A stretch of 64,000 nt of DNA from Larix kaempferi (GCA_027924585.1 BSBM01001138.1:15178501-15242500); one strand, 5' to 3'. Positions 34,323 through 46,431 are shown, counted from the stretch's first letter. The notes: generated from the letters alone by a model not told the origin. A program made the numbers and translations.

Positions 34323-34880
34323 TTATTATTCCATAATTATTAGAGCATCTAAGAGTGAGATATTGTTTAGCATATCAAAGGAAGTAGAAAATATTATAAC
34401 ATCCATAGTGGTCATAATGTCCATGGAAAATCCTTAATGAGTGCCCATTTCTTTGTACTTACATTTGATAGATGACAAGAAAAGAGCACAACATGGGCCT
34501 CAACTTCTACCTAGTTTTCCCCGTATTGGATTTTCATAGGGTACAACTTGTATTTATTGTGCACATGATTTGTTATTTGCTTACTTCTTTCATTTTGTTC
34601 GAGTTCATTTCAATTTGTTTCAGAATTAAACAAGAAACATTAAATCTACAATCTGAAGTAAAATACTCCATAATAATCTAGATTGCATAATACTGGAAGA
34701 TTTGTTGTGACAATGTTCGAGTGGAATCTAAGGAGTTTATAATTTATCAATTATGCTATGGGCACAAAACCATAAACTTAAATGAATTAAGTAATGAATC
34801 GCATTCACGAAAAACAATTTAGGATATAATAAAGTGTGTATTATTATAAAGAGAGAAATACAATATTTTTTGTTGCTATG
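34323..34880. other. Short host or older repeat interval
   Basis: AT-rich DNA between the DNA transposon and the next LTR element, with no recognisable feature. The 69-aa ORF at 34472-34681 is hydrophobic and unsupported. Confidence 0.5.
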
Positions 34881-34885
34881 CTTTG
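34881..34885. repeat. TSD CTTTG (left)
   Basis: Identical to 49508-49512 outside the opposite LTR. Confidence 0.8.
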
Positions 34886-35027
34886 TGTTTGCACTAAAAA
34901 TTGTATCAAGACTACAAAGAGATACAAGCTAGGGAAATCCAATATGAAAGACTAAACATTGAAAACATAATGTCCAAAGAAACTAAAAGTAAAAGGTTTT
35001 AAGATTTTTGATTTTTGGAGGTATCAT

Positions 35028-35240
35028 TCATGGAAAGAATAATGAAATATGAATTACATATAAACATAAAATCATAAGAAATCTTAATACTAAGATGTAA
35101 GAATTACAAAACATAAGCATAAACCATAAAAATACAGTGAAAGTTCCAGCTATGTCCATAGGATTAAAAGCATCAACAGGATAAAAACCTTTATCAAGCA
35201 ATGAAATAGTAAGCAGAGTGATCAAACAGATCATAAACAT
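35028..35240 (-). CDS. Small hydrophobic ORF in LTR A, 70 aa
   Basis: An open frame with two hydrophobic stretches (MFMICLITLLTISLL and TFTVFLWFMLMF...LVLRFLMILCLYVIHI). LTR B has the same ORF at the same length with only a few substitutions. It could be a chance ORF in similar DNA, since both LTRs descend from one sequence; function is unknown. Confidence 0.25.
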   Translation of the reverse strand: MFMICLITLLTISLLDKGFYPVDAFNPMDIAGTFTVFLWFMLMFCNSYILVLRFLMILCLYVIHISLFFP

Positions 35241-35615
35241 TAACCAGAAAATGATAATAACATATTGCTTATGTATTATATTTCAATCCATACATGAGTC
35301 TTCAAAACTTACAGGTGACTATATTATCATATGTACTTCATAGTAATTGATCCCACAGTCCTAACTATCTTTCCAAAACTGAAACCAACCCAAAGACCAA
35401 CCCTTTTGTACCCTCTATCCTTCCTTCTTTTATAATTACAAAAATCAAAATGAAGTGGTTTGAGATCCACTTTCTAAGGCCTTGATTCTAGTGAGTAATT
35501 ACATACAAAAATGGAGTCTTTTTAGATATAACTAATTTCTAAAAATAGAACTTTCACACCTATCAACAACATGTGCTATGGAACCTTGCTAGACAGTTGT
35601 ATCCATATGTGGTGA

Positions 35616-37352
35616 TCAGAATTGTTTAGTTGCTTCTGCCAAAAGGGTTACTCCATCTAGAGCTTGTGATCTTTTGAAAAGATGAGCCTGCTCTATTTCC
35701 ATGATCTGAACCTTGTCTGACAAGTCTTTGTTTTGCTTATTTAGGTCTTCAATCTGTTTGGTTAACTCCTCAACCTGACCTTCTGCATTTCTTTTCCTTT
35801 TTAAAGATTCTTTAGCAAGTGAAATTAACTCCTGGTAATGACCATTCACATCTTAAAGATCTTCTCTCAGTCTTTTGTTTGTAGTCACAAGTCTTTCATT
35901 TGACTCATTCAGGAACCTAACTTGTGTCTTATGCTGCTACAATGACTTTTTAAGATTGTCTACTTCTGAATCCATCTGAGCGCCTCCTTGTAGTGTTGAA
36001 ACTTGATCTGATGCCAATGGAATGTCTAATTTTCTAAAAATAAGGTCTTCTTCATATTTATCCTTTGCTGTTGCTTCTGAAAATGAAGCTTTTGAACTCA
36101 TCCCTTGATTGGCTTTGATATCATTGCAAGCTCCTTCCCTGTGATTTTGTGAAGCTGTCGTGGTATTAAATCTTCTTTGTTATCCCCATCTTTCCTCACC
36201 TAAAGAATCGTGAATAGTGGTAATTTTCTCTTTCTTCAACTTAGGATTTAGAATCCTTTTCATGTTCAATATCAGTTTGTTTGTAGCTCTAGTTTTAGGT
36301 CTCCATTTAGGTTTTTCAAGCTCTACGAAAGACTTGACATCTGCTTTGAAATTTGGAACATGGAGAATGTTTTCTTTTGTATTGACAGCAAGAATATTGA
36401 GAGATGAGTTCTCTTCTTCAGAAATATAACTCTGTTTTCCCTCCATTAAAATAACACCTTCCTCTTTATTCGAAGCAACAAAATTTTCTACTGTATCATC
36501 CTCAGGGATGTATTTATGCTCCTCTTCAAATATGTGTTCCTGTTCTACACCATTGGGTTCTATATATTCTTCCTGTAGATTGCCTTCCTGTAAGTTACCT
36601 TCTACTATATCTTCAATTAGACCTCTTTTGAACCTTTTAATAAAGCTAGATTGTTTTCTAGGCATTGGTTTCTTTCCATGCTCATGGTTGTCTGTCTCAA
36701 ACCCTGACCAAAACAAAAAGTGTTGCCACCTTCGATTCTTCTTTTCTAGCTCTGTTAAAACAATTAGTTTTACCGAACCATGATGAAATAAAGATTGATT
36801 TGTGTGATCAATATGGCTCTTAACCCTATTTGACATCTTTTGGAGACTTTTAAACAGGAAAAACGGTAGATTCATTTTGGATTGCTGATTCAAATGCAAT
36901 AGAAACCTGATATGGTATTTGTAAACAGATGCAAACCTTCCTTCACAGGTAAGGTAGCTTTGAACGATCCCAATGACCTCTTTCCATTCTAGTTTAAAAT
37001 TATTTAAATGAACACCCTTGTTCCAATTGAGAGATTCACATCCTGGTAGAAAAAACATGCTTGGATCAAATTCAAAAGGGATTTTCTTGAACTAGTGCTA
37101 TCCTTCTATGGCCACACCAGTGGCTTCAGCTATTAATCCCTCTGTCAACTCAAATTTTAAAGTATCAAAGCTAACACAAGAGTTAGAGAGATTCTGAGTA
37201 AAGGCATGAGTGACATCTACATTAAAACCTGAAATTTTCTCAAAGAAAGTAAACCACCCAGCTCTTTTGAATAAGTTTGCGCATTTAGGAAAATCTTCAG
37301 CCCAACTGGTGTTTGTTGGATTAAATCGACACATCTTACCACTCTTGCCCAT
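35616..37352 (-). pseudogene. LTR-encoded accessory ORF, copy in LTR A
   Basis: A protein of about 578 codons lies wholly inside the LTR. The N-terminal domain starts MGKSGKMCRF and contains FKRAGWFTFFEKISGF, FDTLKFELTEGLIAEATGV and WKEVIGIVQSYLT. A Glu-rich acidic middle follows, then a C-terminal coiled coil (ESLKRKRNAEGQVEELTKQI, EDLNKQNKDL). In this copy GAG to TAG and TGG to TAG stops near 37088-37098 and further stops near 36180, 35935 and 35855 break it. The N-terminal part resembles, in general style, extra ORFs of plant gypsy elements; I cannot name a family. Confidence 0.7.
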
Positions 37353-37903
37353 GTTTGTTGCGTTTCAATTACTGTCTATCTTGCTGGAGGTCACCGAAGC
37401 TAAATAGAACTTGGATCAATTCGGTTCTCAGAAATACGTGTCTTCTTTGTCTTCAACTGATTGGTGGCAAATTATTGAGCTTGACACTTTCTATGATACA
37501 TTTAACAGGATGTTAGAACTTTTTACTCATGAAAAATAGTGCGTCAAACTTGAATGTCAACTAGCCACGTCTTTTAATGATTTTGGGCATTCTGTCATTC
37601 TAGCAGCGCTCATATGAATGCGATTCGATGACTGTGCTACCAGAATCTTCAACTATGAAGAATTTACAAATTCTCACAATAAGGGTTAGGAAAAGTATTA
37701 GCCTATGTTTGAAGACTTAAGAAAAATTGAAATATATTATAATCCAACACCTAAAGCATGTAATAAAAAATAAAATAAAATAACAAGAAATGAGAAAACC
37801 AAAATATCACTCATAATAACTCAAAATAAAGGAAAATACAAAGCAACAAGAAATGAGAAACCAAGAAAAACTAAAAAGACTAGGTACAATTCCAGTCCTA
37901 ACA

Positions 37904-39750
37904 TCTAGCTTCGGCTGGTGGATGAAATTCTCCTTGCGAGGTTTCAAGATCATGTAGACCGGTGCCTTTTGTAATTTAAACTGAAACTTCCCTGTTATTT
38001 TTCAAACTTCCATTGGGTATTGGAGTCTTATTCAGCTCATTTCACACCCATATGTACAATGAATGAAAGTTCCTTACCTTTAGTATCTATAAAAATGTTT
38101 AAGGAATCATCCATTCACTGGGTTGGACAATTCCTTACCTTCCAAAATCTGCAGTACAAAGGTATTATTTTCCAGAATTTTAGAAATTATGAAAGGTCCC
38201 AGCAAGAAACTATCAAACTTGCCATGCTGGCCTTTCTGATCTCTTCTAGCATGCCACCTGAGCACCATGTCTCCAGGAGAAAAAGTATCTTCTTTTACTT
38301 TCCTGTCAAATTTCTCTTTGATCTTATTTATGTAAGCTTGAGCTCTTTTTGCTAAAGCCTCTCGTTCCTGCTATAATTCAATCAATGAGAAGATTCTTCT
38401 TTGAATATCATTTGGTCTTTCCTGACTATCTTGAAAAAAATTCATCACTGGAATACATAATTGAATAGGAAAAATAGTATCAGTACCATATACCAACTGA
38501 AAGGGAGACAAACCTATTGCTTTTTTGGTGGTTATCGGGTTTACCCAAAGAGCATATTTCAACATTGAATCCTAGGATCTCTTCTTTTGACTTAACAACT
38601 TTTTGATACTCTGGATGATATTCTTGTTTGTTGATTCTGCCAACCCATTCCCCTGGGGGTAATAGGGTGTAGAATGGCCTCAGATAATTCCATTTTGTTC
38701 ACAAAAATTAACCATAGATTTGGATTTGAAGGCTTGAGCATTGCCAGTCAATAATCTTTTAGGACAACCAAATCTACTCAAAATATTCTCTTGTATAAAG
38801 TTGATGATAACTTTATCAGTTGCGTTCTGAGTGGGGATGGCTTTCACCCACTTGGTGAAGAAATATGTGGCTGTCAGTATCCACTTGTGCTTCCCACTAG
38901 AAGCAGGATTAATTTCACCTATGAAATCTAAACCCCATTGGTGGAAAGGAACATTTATTGCAATAGGTTTTAAAGGTAAAGACATAAGCTTTTGTTTACC
39001 TACAAATATCTGACACTGTACACAAGCTCTGACTTGCTTATATACATCTGAGAATAGAGAAGGCCAATAATATCCATATCTTAGAATCTTAAAAGCTGTA
39101 GCTTTTCAGTATTTATGACCTCCACAAGCTCCTTCATGTAATTTTGCAATAACTTCCTCTGTCTCTGATTTTTCCAAGCATCTGAGCCATAACCCTCCTG
39201 GTTCTTTCCAATGCAATTGTTGATTTACTAAGCAATATTTAGTAGCCTTCAATTTCAATGATCCTGCTAATTTCTTGTCTAAGTGAGATGGACACTGTAA
39301 ATGTAACATAAAATAAACAATATCAGCATACCACATAGATTCTGCATACTTATCCATGATGTATTCTTCATTTTTCTTTGTTTGTAACTCTTCCTGTGTT
39401 TGTTGATTTGCTACTATATGAAGACCTAGAGCATCACAATTAGAATCAACCAAAAGTCTTGCCAATCCCCACCCTTTTACTAGCTTATTAGCTCTGATAT
39501 CCACATCATATTCCATAATTTTAGCAATCCATCGACCCCTCTTTCCTTCGCTATTAGGCTGACTTAGAATTTCTTTGCTTGCAGCATTAGGCATATATGC
39601 TACAATTTTAGAATGTAAAATATAGATTCTAAAGAACTTCAAAGCCTTAACCAATGCATATGCCTGTTTCTCCAATATATTGTACTTTAATTATGAATCT
39701 CTTAGAGTCTTGCTAAATAATGCAATCGATTGTTCTAAGTCATCTGCATT
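37904..39750 (-). pseudogene. Interior 2 fragment: RNase H and integrase
   Basis: RNase H is readable from the junction (LEQSIALFSKTLRDS, then MEKQAYALVKALKFF at 39675) to 39106, where the integrase finger HEGACGGH begins. The integrase core (38985-38680) has GLDFIGE with the first Asp, then LLTGNAQAF where the second Asp is Gly. The Glu is kept in GLAESTN near 38650. The C-terminal part is at 38565-38371, with a TAG after SLIEL that is also present in interior 1. Everything upstream of RNase H is missing. Confidence 0.88.
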
Positions 39751-40560
39751 TTCTACACCATCGGGTTCTATATATACTTCCTGTAGATTTCCTTCCTGTA
39801 AGTTAACTTCTATTGTATCTTCAATTAGACCTCTTTTGAACCTTTTAATAAAGCTAGATTGTTTTCTAGGCATGGGTTTCTTTCCATGCTCATCCTTGTC
39901 TGTCTCAAACCCTGACCAAAACAAAAAGTGTTGCCACTTTCGATTCTTCTTTTCCATCTCTCTTAAAACAATTAGTTTTACCAAACCATGATGAAATAAA
40001 GATTGATTTGTGTGATCAATATGGCTCTTAACCCTATTTGACATCTTTTGGAGACTTTTAAATAGGAAAAATGGTATATTCATTTTGGATTGCTGATTCA
40101 AATGCAAAAGAAACTTGATATGGTATTTGTAAACATATGAAAACCTTCCTTCGTAGGTAAGGTAGGTTTGCATGATCCTGATGACCTCTTTCCATTCTAG
40201 TTTAAAATTATTTAAATGAACACCCTTGTTCCAATCGAGAGATTCACATCCTGGTAGCAAAAACATGCTTGGATCAAACTCAAAAGGGATTTTCTTGAAC
40301 CAACGCTCTGCTTCTATGGCCACACCAGTGGCTTTAGCTATTAATCCCTCTGTCAACTCAAATTTTAAAGTATCAAAGCTAACACAGGAGTTGGAAAGAT
40401 TCTGAGCAAAGGCATGAGTGACATCTACATTAAAACCTGAAATTTTCTCAAAGAAAGTAAACCACCCAGCTCTTTTGAATAAGTTTTCCCATTCAGGAAA
40501 ATCTTCAGCTCAACTGGTGTTTGTTGGCTTAAATCGGCACATCTTACCACTCTTGCCCAT
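39751..40560 (-). pseudogene. LTR-encoded accessory ORF, 5' part in LTR C
   Basis: The N-terminal half of the same ORF, truncated by the LTR/interior junction after the segment IEPDGVEN. At the sites where LTR A has two stops this copy reads EAERWFKKIPF, so the ancestral frame is open there. A TGA near 40507 interrupts its first part (TSW-to-stop region). Confidence 0.65.
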
Positions 40561-41100
40561 GTTTGCTGCGTTTCAATTACTATCTATCTTGCTGGAGGTC
40601 GCTGAAGCTAAATAGAACTTGGATCAATTCGATTCTCAGAAATATGTGTCTTCTTTGTCTTCAACTGATCGGTGGAGAATTCCTGAGCTTGACACTTGCT
40701 ATGATACATTTAACAGGATGTTAGAACTTTTTACTCATGAAAAATAGTGCGCCAAACTTGAATGTCAACTGGCCACATCTTTTAATGATTTTGGGCATTC
40801 TGGCAGTGCTCATATGAATGCGATTTGATGACTGCGCTACCGGAATCTTCAACTATGAAGAATTTACAAATTCTCACAATAAGGGTTAGGAAAATTATTA
40901 GCCTATGTTTGAAGACTTAAGAAAAATTGAAATATATTATAAGCCAACACCTAAAGCATGTAATAAAAATAAAATAAAATAACAAATGAGAAAACCAAAA
41001 ATATCACTCATAATAACTCAAAATAAAGGAAAATACAAAGCAACAAGAAATGAGAAACCAAGAAAAACTAAAAAGACTAAGTACAATTCTAGTCCTAACA
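39751..41100 (-). repeat. Truncated middle LTR (LTR C), about 1350 bp
   Basis: It matches the U3-side part of LTRs A and B and ends AGTCCTAACA at 41100. At about 39748-39752 LTR sequence (TTCTACACCA) joins RNase H coding sequence directly (CATCTGCATT). Only a couple of T residues are shared at the junction, which points to illegitimate recombination. Confidence 0.85.
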
Positions 41101-41214
41101 TCTGGCTCCGGCTGGTGGATGAAATCCTCCTTGCGAGGTTTCAAGATCATGTAGACCAATGCCCTTTGTAATTTAAACTGTAACTTCCTTGTTATTTTTC
41201 AAACTTCCATTGGG

Positions 41215-42848
41215 TATTGGAGTCTTATTCAGCTCATTTCACACCGGTATGTACAATGAATGAAAGTCCATTACCTTTAGTAACTGTAAAAATGTTAAGG
41301 AATCGTCCATTCACTGGGTTGGTCAATTCCTTACCTTCCAAAATCTACAGTACAAAGGTATTCTTTTCCAGAATTTTGGAAATTATGAAAGGTCCCAGCC
41401 AGAAACTAGCAAACTTGCCATGCTAGCCTTTCTGATCTCTTCTAGCATCCCACCTGAGCACCATGTCTCCAGGAGAAAAAGTATCTTCTTTGACTTTCCT
41501 GTCAAATTTCTCTTTGATCTTATTTCTGTAAGCTTGAGCTCTTTTTGCTAAAGCCTCTCGTTCCTGCTATAATTCAATCAATGAGAAGATTCTTCTTTGA
41601 ATATCATTTGGTTCTTCCTGACTATCTTGAAAAAACTTCATCACTGGAATACATAATTGAATAGGAAAAACAGTATCAGTACCATATACCAACTGAAAGG
41701 GAGACAAACCTATTGCTTTTTTGGTGGTTATCCGGTTTGCCCAAAGAGCATATTTCAACATTGAATCCTAGGATCTCTTCTTTTGACTTAACAACTTTTT
41801 GATACTCTAGATGATATTCTTGTTTGTTGATTCTACCAACCCATTCCCCTGGGGGTAATAGGGTGTAGAATGTTTTAAGATAATTCCATTTTGTTCGCAA
41901 AATTTAACCATGGATTTGGATTTGCAGGCTTGAGCATTGCCAGTCAATAACCTTTTAGGACAACCAAACCTACTCAAAATATTCTCCTGTATAAAGTTGA
42001 TGATAACTTTATCAGTTGCGTTCCGAGTGGGGATGGCTTCCACCCACTTGGTGAAGAAATCTGTGGCTATCAATATCCACTTGTGTTTCCCACTGGTAGC
42101 AGGATGAATTTCACCTATGAAATCTAAACCCCATTGGTGGAAAGGAGCATTTATTACAATAGGTTTTAAAGGTAAAGACAGAAGCTTTTGTTTACCTGCA
42201 AATATCTGACATTATACACAACCTTTGACTTGCTTATATACATCTGAGAATAGAGAAGGCTAGTAATATCCAGATCTTATAATCTTAAAAGATGTAGCTT
42301 TTCAATATTTATGACCTCTACAATCTCCTTCATGTAATTCTACAATAACTTGTTCTGTCTTTGATTTTCCCAAGCATCTGAGCAATAACCCTCCTAGTTC
42401 TTTCCAATGCAATTGCTGATTTACTAAGCAATATTTAGTAGCCTTCATTTCAATGATCTAGCTGATTTCTTGTCTAAGTGAGATGGACACTGTAAATGTA
42501 ACATAGAATAAACAATATCAGCATACCACATAGATTCTGCATACTTATCCATGATGTATTCTTCATTTTGCTTTGTTTTTAACTCTTCCTGTGTTGGTTG
42601 ATTTGCTATAGATGAAGACCTAGAGCATCACAATTAGAATCAACCAAAAGTCTTGCCAATCCTTGCCCTTTTACTAGCTTAGTAGGTCTAATATCCACAT
42701 CATATTCCATAATTTTAGCAATCCATCGACCCCTCTTTCCTTCGCTATCAAGCTGAGTTAGAATTTCTTTGCTTGCAGCATTAGGCATATATGCTATGAT
42801 TTTAGAATGTAAAATATAGACTCTGAAGAAATTCAAAGCCTTAACCAA
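41215..42848 (-). pseudogene. Interior 1: RNase H C-terminal part and integrase
   Basis: RNase H part MVKALNFFRVYIL...NCDALGLHL (42848-42606) is followed by a decayed zinc-finger region (about 42580-42200), a core starting near 42150 (HQWGLDFIGE), and LLTGNAQAC, where the second catalytic Asp is again Gly. The Glu is present in GLVESTN (about 41830). The C-terminal domain reaches about 41215 close to LTR C. The stop after SLIEL at about 41567 is shared with interior 2. Confidence 0.88.
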
Positions 42849-42884
42849 TGCATATGCCTATTTCTCCAATATATTGTACTTTAA

Positions 42885-43307
42885 TTATGAATCTCTCAGA
42901 GTCTTGCTAAAGAATGCAATTGATTGTTCTAAGCCATCTACATTTTTTTGTAATAGAACAACAACTATAGTGTCTTGAGATGAAAAAGAGAAAGTCAAGA
43001 CATCTTTTGAAAAATCCGGGCTTACCAGCAGTTTAACATACATATTCTTGTCTTCGTCTGAGTGATCTTTGGAAACTTTCACCATCTTAGGTTGATCTGT
43101 AGTGCCAATGTTACAGCTTAGAACATTCTCTTCTGAAGATTTCATGGTGGGATTTAGCAAAGTATCATCTTTAGAAAAAAGTCTCTCAAGAGGAACGAGA
43201 CCTTTGGGGATATGATTTCCTTTTAATTCAATGATCTCATGCTCAACAAAATGAATTTTCTGAGTATGCAGTAGTATTATCATTTCCATCATCTTCATCT
43301 TGATCAA
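42885..43307 (-). pseudogene. Pre-RT linker fused to RNase H start, RT deleted
   Basis: The N-terminal part has the linker pattern EIIELKGNHIPKGLVPLERLF and PKMVKVSKDHSDEDKNMYVKLL that normally precedes RT in this group. It is followed at once by VSPDFSKDVLTFSFSSQDTI and LEQSIAFFSKTLRDS, which normally begin the RNase H after RT. The whole polymerase domain (expected roughly 300 residues or more) is therefore absent. No FxDGFSGY or YxDD motif occurs anywhere in the interior. Confidence 0.8.
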
Positions 43308-43443
43308 TCAATGAAGTAGAAAACTCCTCAGTCAATTCCAAGAACTTTTTAATTTCCAAATCATCTTCAAATACTTTCCATTGTCTGATATTGTCTTGTA
43401 CTAAAGGTTTATATTTGACTTCAATTGGATATTTTAACTAGGT

Positions 43444-44157
43444 CTATTTTGGAATTTTGAAACAGGTGGTTGCCAATGCCAATGAGTCTACTATTTGATT
43501 GTGATCCCTAGGTATAAAAGAAATATTAAATGCCAGAAAGAAATTGTCTACCGTGTCCCATACCTCATTCCTGTATACCTTTAGCAATTCTTGCTTTACT
43601 TGATAGACTTCTTTCACCTGCTGGACCATTAATTCGGAGTCGCAAAAAACAGACAGCAGTTGAATTCCCAAATCCTTCACAGCTCTCAGTCCAATTATTA
43701 ATTCCTTATACTCAGTTGTGTTATTTGTAGTCTGAAATTCCAACTTGTACATTAGACAAATAATTTCTCCTCCTAGAGAAACCAAAACAACCCCTAATCC
43801 TTCTCCTTCTTTAGATGATGAAACGTCAAAGTACATTTGCCATAACTCATCATGAGCTTCAACAGTATGTCTGATGGGTGCTTCCTTGTCCACACACAGA
43901 ATTCCAGCTGTATCTTCATTACTGAACTGTAACATACAGGATCCCATATCTTCATCCACACCATAGATTGGGTGATTTGTTGGATTCTTATTATCACTCA
44001 CTAAATAAGCAAGCTGCACTTCCCTGTATAATCTTCTATGCTCTCCCCCAAATACTGGAATAGTAGCATAAGCCAAATCCATATGCAAAGTACCTCCAAC
44101 TCTTTTTCGCCCATGATCTTTAAAGTAACATACCAAATTTTGGTGAAATATTAACAA
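43444..44157 (-). CDS. Protease C-terminus and archaeal-type RNase H, upstream of RT position
   Basis: After the protease tail (GGTLHMDLAYATIPVFG) comes an RNase H domain. Its acidic residues are WQMYFDVSSSKEG (D), NNTTEYKELIIGL (E), VFCDSELMVQQV (D) and PRDHNQIVDSLA (D). All four are kept and this frame is open for 237 codons, so the domain could be catalytically intact even though the element is not. It lies between protease and the (deleted) RT, an order different from the 1-14360 element. Confidence 0.8.
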   Translation of the reverse strand: MLIFHQNLVCYFKDHGRKRVGGTLHMDLAYATIPVFGGEHRRLYREVQLAYLVSDNKNPTNHPIYGVDEDMGSCMLQFSNEDTAGILCVDKEAPIRHTVEAHDELWQMYFDVSSSKEGEGLGVVLVSLGGEIICLMYKLEFQTTNNTTEYKELIIGLRAVKDLGIQLLSVFCDSELMVQQVKEVYQVKQELLKVYRNEVWDTVDNFFLAFNISFIPRDHNQIVDSLALATTCFKIPK

Positions 44158-45481
44158 TTACTACATCCATAATAGCACTCTTCATGGGCAGCTGTGCAAG
44201 ACTTACAACCAAATCTTTAATCACCCCTAAGCATTTAACTGCTCTCAAATCGAAAGCAAATAAATCATGGTATGGCTTTCTAATACTTAAACCAAGAGCT
44301 TCCATGACTGCTTTAGGCATAAGGTTATGAGAAGCTTTGGAGTCTAAAAGGCAATTATGTAACATTTGGTCGTGAACTGTCAAAGTGATGTAAAAAGGAG
44401 GAGGAAAATTTGAATTATCTTCAGGCTTATTTGATGAAGAAGGACCAAAGGCAATGGTAGGATGTCCGTCTTGAAGGTTTATAGTATCAGAAGGAACTTG
44501 ATTGATTGGGGAATTCAAAAATCTATAAGTAGGATCTCTATATTGAGGGTTTCTCATCAATTCAGTCAATGGAATAGGGATCTTGACCTTGCTGAGTCCA
44601 TGCTCAAAATTAAAAGTTTGAGCATTTTTACTATTTTTTTCAAACTCTATAGACTTAAGCTGATTACCCTGATTTTGCTTCTTCTCCAATGCTGGATCAA
44701 GTGACTGTTTATTGGAAATAACCACCTTTTTTCTAAGATTTTGAGGAAGTTGCTTAGGACCAGATCTTAGGTTATAAGACTTTCTTGGATCAGATTGATA
44801 AATATCACCTGTAGGTGTAAGAGAAAAATCATTATGTTCCTGATGGATATTTGAATCAAAACATTCCGAATTTTGGTAATGGAATTTGGTGAGATAGCCC
44901 TCAGAGGATTGCTCTCCAAAGTAATTAAGATTCTGATCCAAATCTTCAAACTGTAAATCTTCAACCTCTTCTACTTCATCTAGCAACTTGTTTTGAAACA
45001 GTGGTTGAATTCTTTGATCTTCATTCTCTCTCCTTTCCCTCCGAATATCATTATTTCTCCTTTCTGTGGGCATAAATATGGGAGCAAATGGACACCTAAA
45101 TTGATTTAGATTCCAATCTCCTTCCTGTATGGGTCTATTCTGATTCTTTTCCATCTCCAACCTATTTACTTTTGCAGATATACTTTTCATTATCTTGGAC
45201 ATTTCATCCATCTTGTTTTCAACTGCTTTTGATGTGGAGGTTGAGGATATCATTTCACCTTTACCTTTTTTGTCATGTGCTTGACAATCTAGGTTATCCT
45301 TAAGTTTACTAGAAGCTAATATATTGGACTCCACTGCTAAGGCATCATCTTGCATGTTTAACAAAGAAACATACATTCTCTCTCTGAGTAATAAAGAAAA
45401 TGCACGATCAAATGAATTGGCATAGGTTAATTTCGCTGAAGTTTCAGAAGGCTTTATTTCGAGAGGAATCTTGTTGTACAT
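44120..45481 (-). CDS. gag C-terminal part and protease N-terminal part, open 453 codons
   Basis: The open frame begins YNKIPLEIKPSETSAKLTY (typical of the end of a gypsy capsid), continues through a polar region without a visible CCHC zinc knuckle, and reaches the protease at LLDSKASHNLMPKAVMEALGL. There the usual Gly of D-S-G-A-S is Lys, which probably kills activity. LRAVKCLGVIKDLVV and MDVVIVNISPKFGMLL follow. The downstream frame overlaps it (44157), so a frameshift separates the two halves of protease. Confidence 0.75.
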   Translation of the reverse strand: MYNKIPLEIKPSETSAKLTYANSFDRAFSLLLRERMYVSLLNMQDDALAVESNILASSKLKDNLDCQAHDKKGKGEMISSTSTSKAVENKMDEMSKIMKSISAKVNRLEMEKNQNRPIQEGDWNLNQFRCPFAPIFMPTERRNNDIRRERRENEDQRIQPLFQNKLLDEVEEVEDLQFEDLDQNLNYFGEQSSEGYLTKFHYQNSECFDSNIHQEHNDFSLTPTGDIYQSDPRKSYNLRSGPKQLPQNLRKKVVISNKQSLDPALEKKQNQGNQLKSIEFEKNSKNAQTFNFEHGLSKVKIPIPLTELMRNPQYRDPTYRFLNSPINQVPSDTINLQDGHPTIAFGPSSSNKPEDNSNFPPPFYITLTVHDQMLHNCLLDSKASHNLMPKAVMEALGLSIRKPYHDLFAFDLRAVKCLGVIKDLVVSLAQLPMKSAIMDVVIVNISPKFGMLL

Positions 45482-45583
45482 CTTGTTAAAACGTTTAGAG
45501 AAATATGCAACTGCTTCATCTGGTTTTCTTTTTAGAGCTCCAAACGCTATGATGTAATAGAGATAATCTTTCGTGTCCCCCCA

Positions 45584-46325
45584 CTACCTCATGAAAATCT
45601 GCTCTAAATATTCTAATTCATTAATGGAATTTACTGGAAACTCCCTGAGCCACTTCCTTACCTCTCCATCTAGGCTCTGAATAGACATCCACATCCAGAC
45701 ATCTGTATTTTCAATATTATAATTATCAGCATAACTACAAAACTTATTCCAATGTTCCTCTACAGTTGTTTCACCTTGTCCATTGAACCTAGGAAGGTAT
45801 TTTTTATAATCACCCCCAGGCAAAGGATTGAGAGGTTGAGGCATGACCAAAGGGGCATATCTAGCTGCCACCATGCGTTCCATCATGTCAGGAGGTTGGC
45901 CCTCCATTGTTAGATTAGATTAGCTTGGTGGAGAAGGAGGATTATAAGTCTTAAATTGATCTAAGTGGATCTTGCTTGTAAGAGGTGTATAGGCTTGATG
46001 TTGAGCTTTCAATAGAAAATCTCCAGATTCAATGAGTTCAGACCTTTTTTATTTTTATTTTTTATGGTAGAGTATTAGTATAAACCTGGAAACTATCCAT
46101 CTGAGTAGTAGGAATGAGTAGAGGTAAATATTGCTCTTTTTCTTCTTGTTCAAATTGTGAATCTAATTGATCAGGAATAACTATAGAAGGAGGAAATTGA
46201 AATCTTCCTAATGAAGTAGAGACCAACTTTTGCCTAACCTCTCTCAAAATCTTTTCTGGATCTGGGACTCCCAGATGTAATGGATATGCAGGATTTCGCC
46301 TTGTTCCTGTTTTCCTAGAAGCCAC
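45584..46325 (-). pseudogene. gag: gag N-terminal part
   Basis: Starts about 130 bp after the 5' LTR with MASRKTGTRRNPAYPLHLG (46325-46062), then a frame break and a second segment (45907-45584) with YLPRFNGQGETTVEEHWNKF and VRKWLREFP, the typical gypsy capsid pattern. The proximity to the primer-binding site supports the start. Confidence 0.8.
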
Positions 46326-46431
46326 TATGACAAATTGTTGGTGAAAATGTAGTCAGTGAAGTCTTTTGATCTTGTTCACCTTCCAAAATTAGATTAGTAG
46401 TACTTTCCCATGGAAGATATGCTTCACCTCC

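Larger units (their letters stand above)
34886..37903 (-). repeat. 3' LTR (LTR A), 3018 bp
   Basis: In window orientation it starts TGTTTGCACTA and ends AGTCCTAACA, the same as LTR B. It is close to full length compared with LTR B, with small indels. It contains a decayed copy of the LTR-encoded ORF. Confidence 0.9.
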
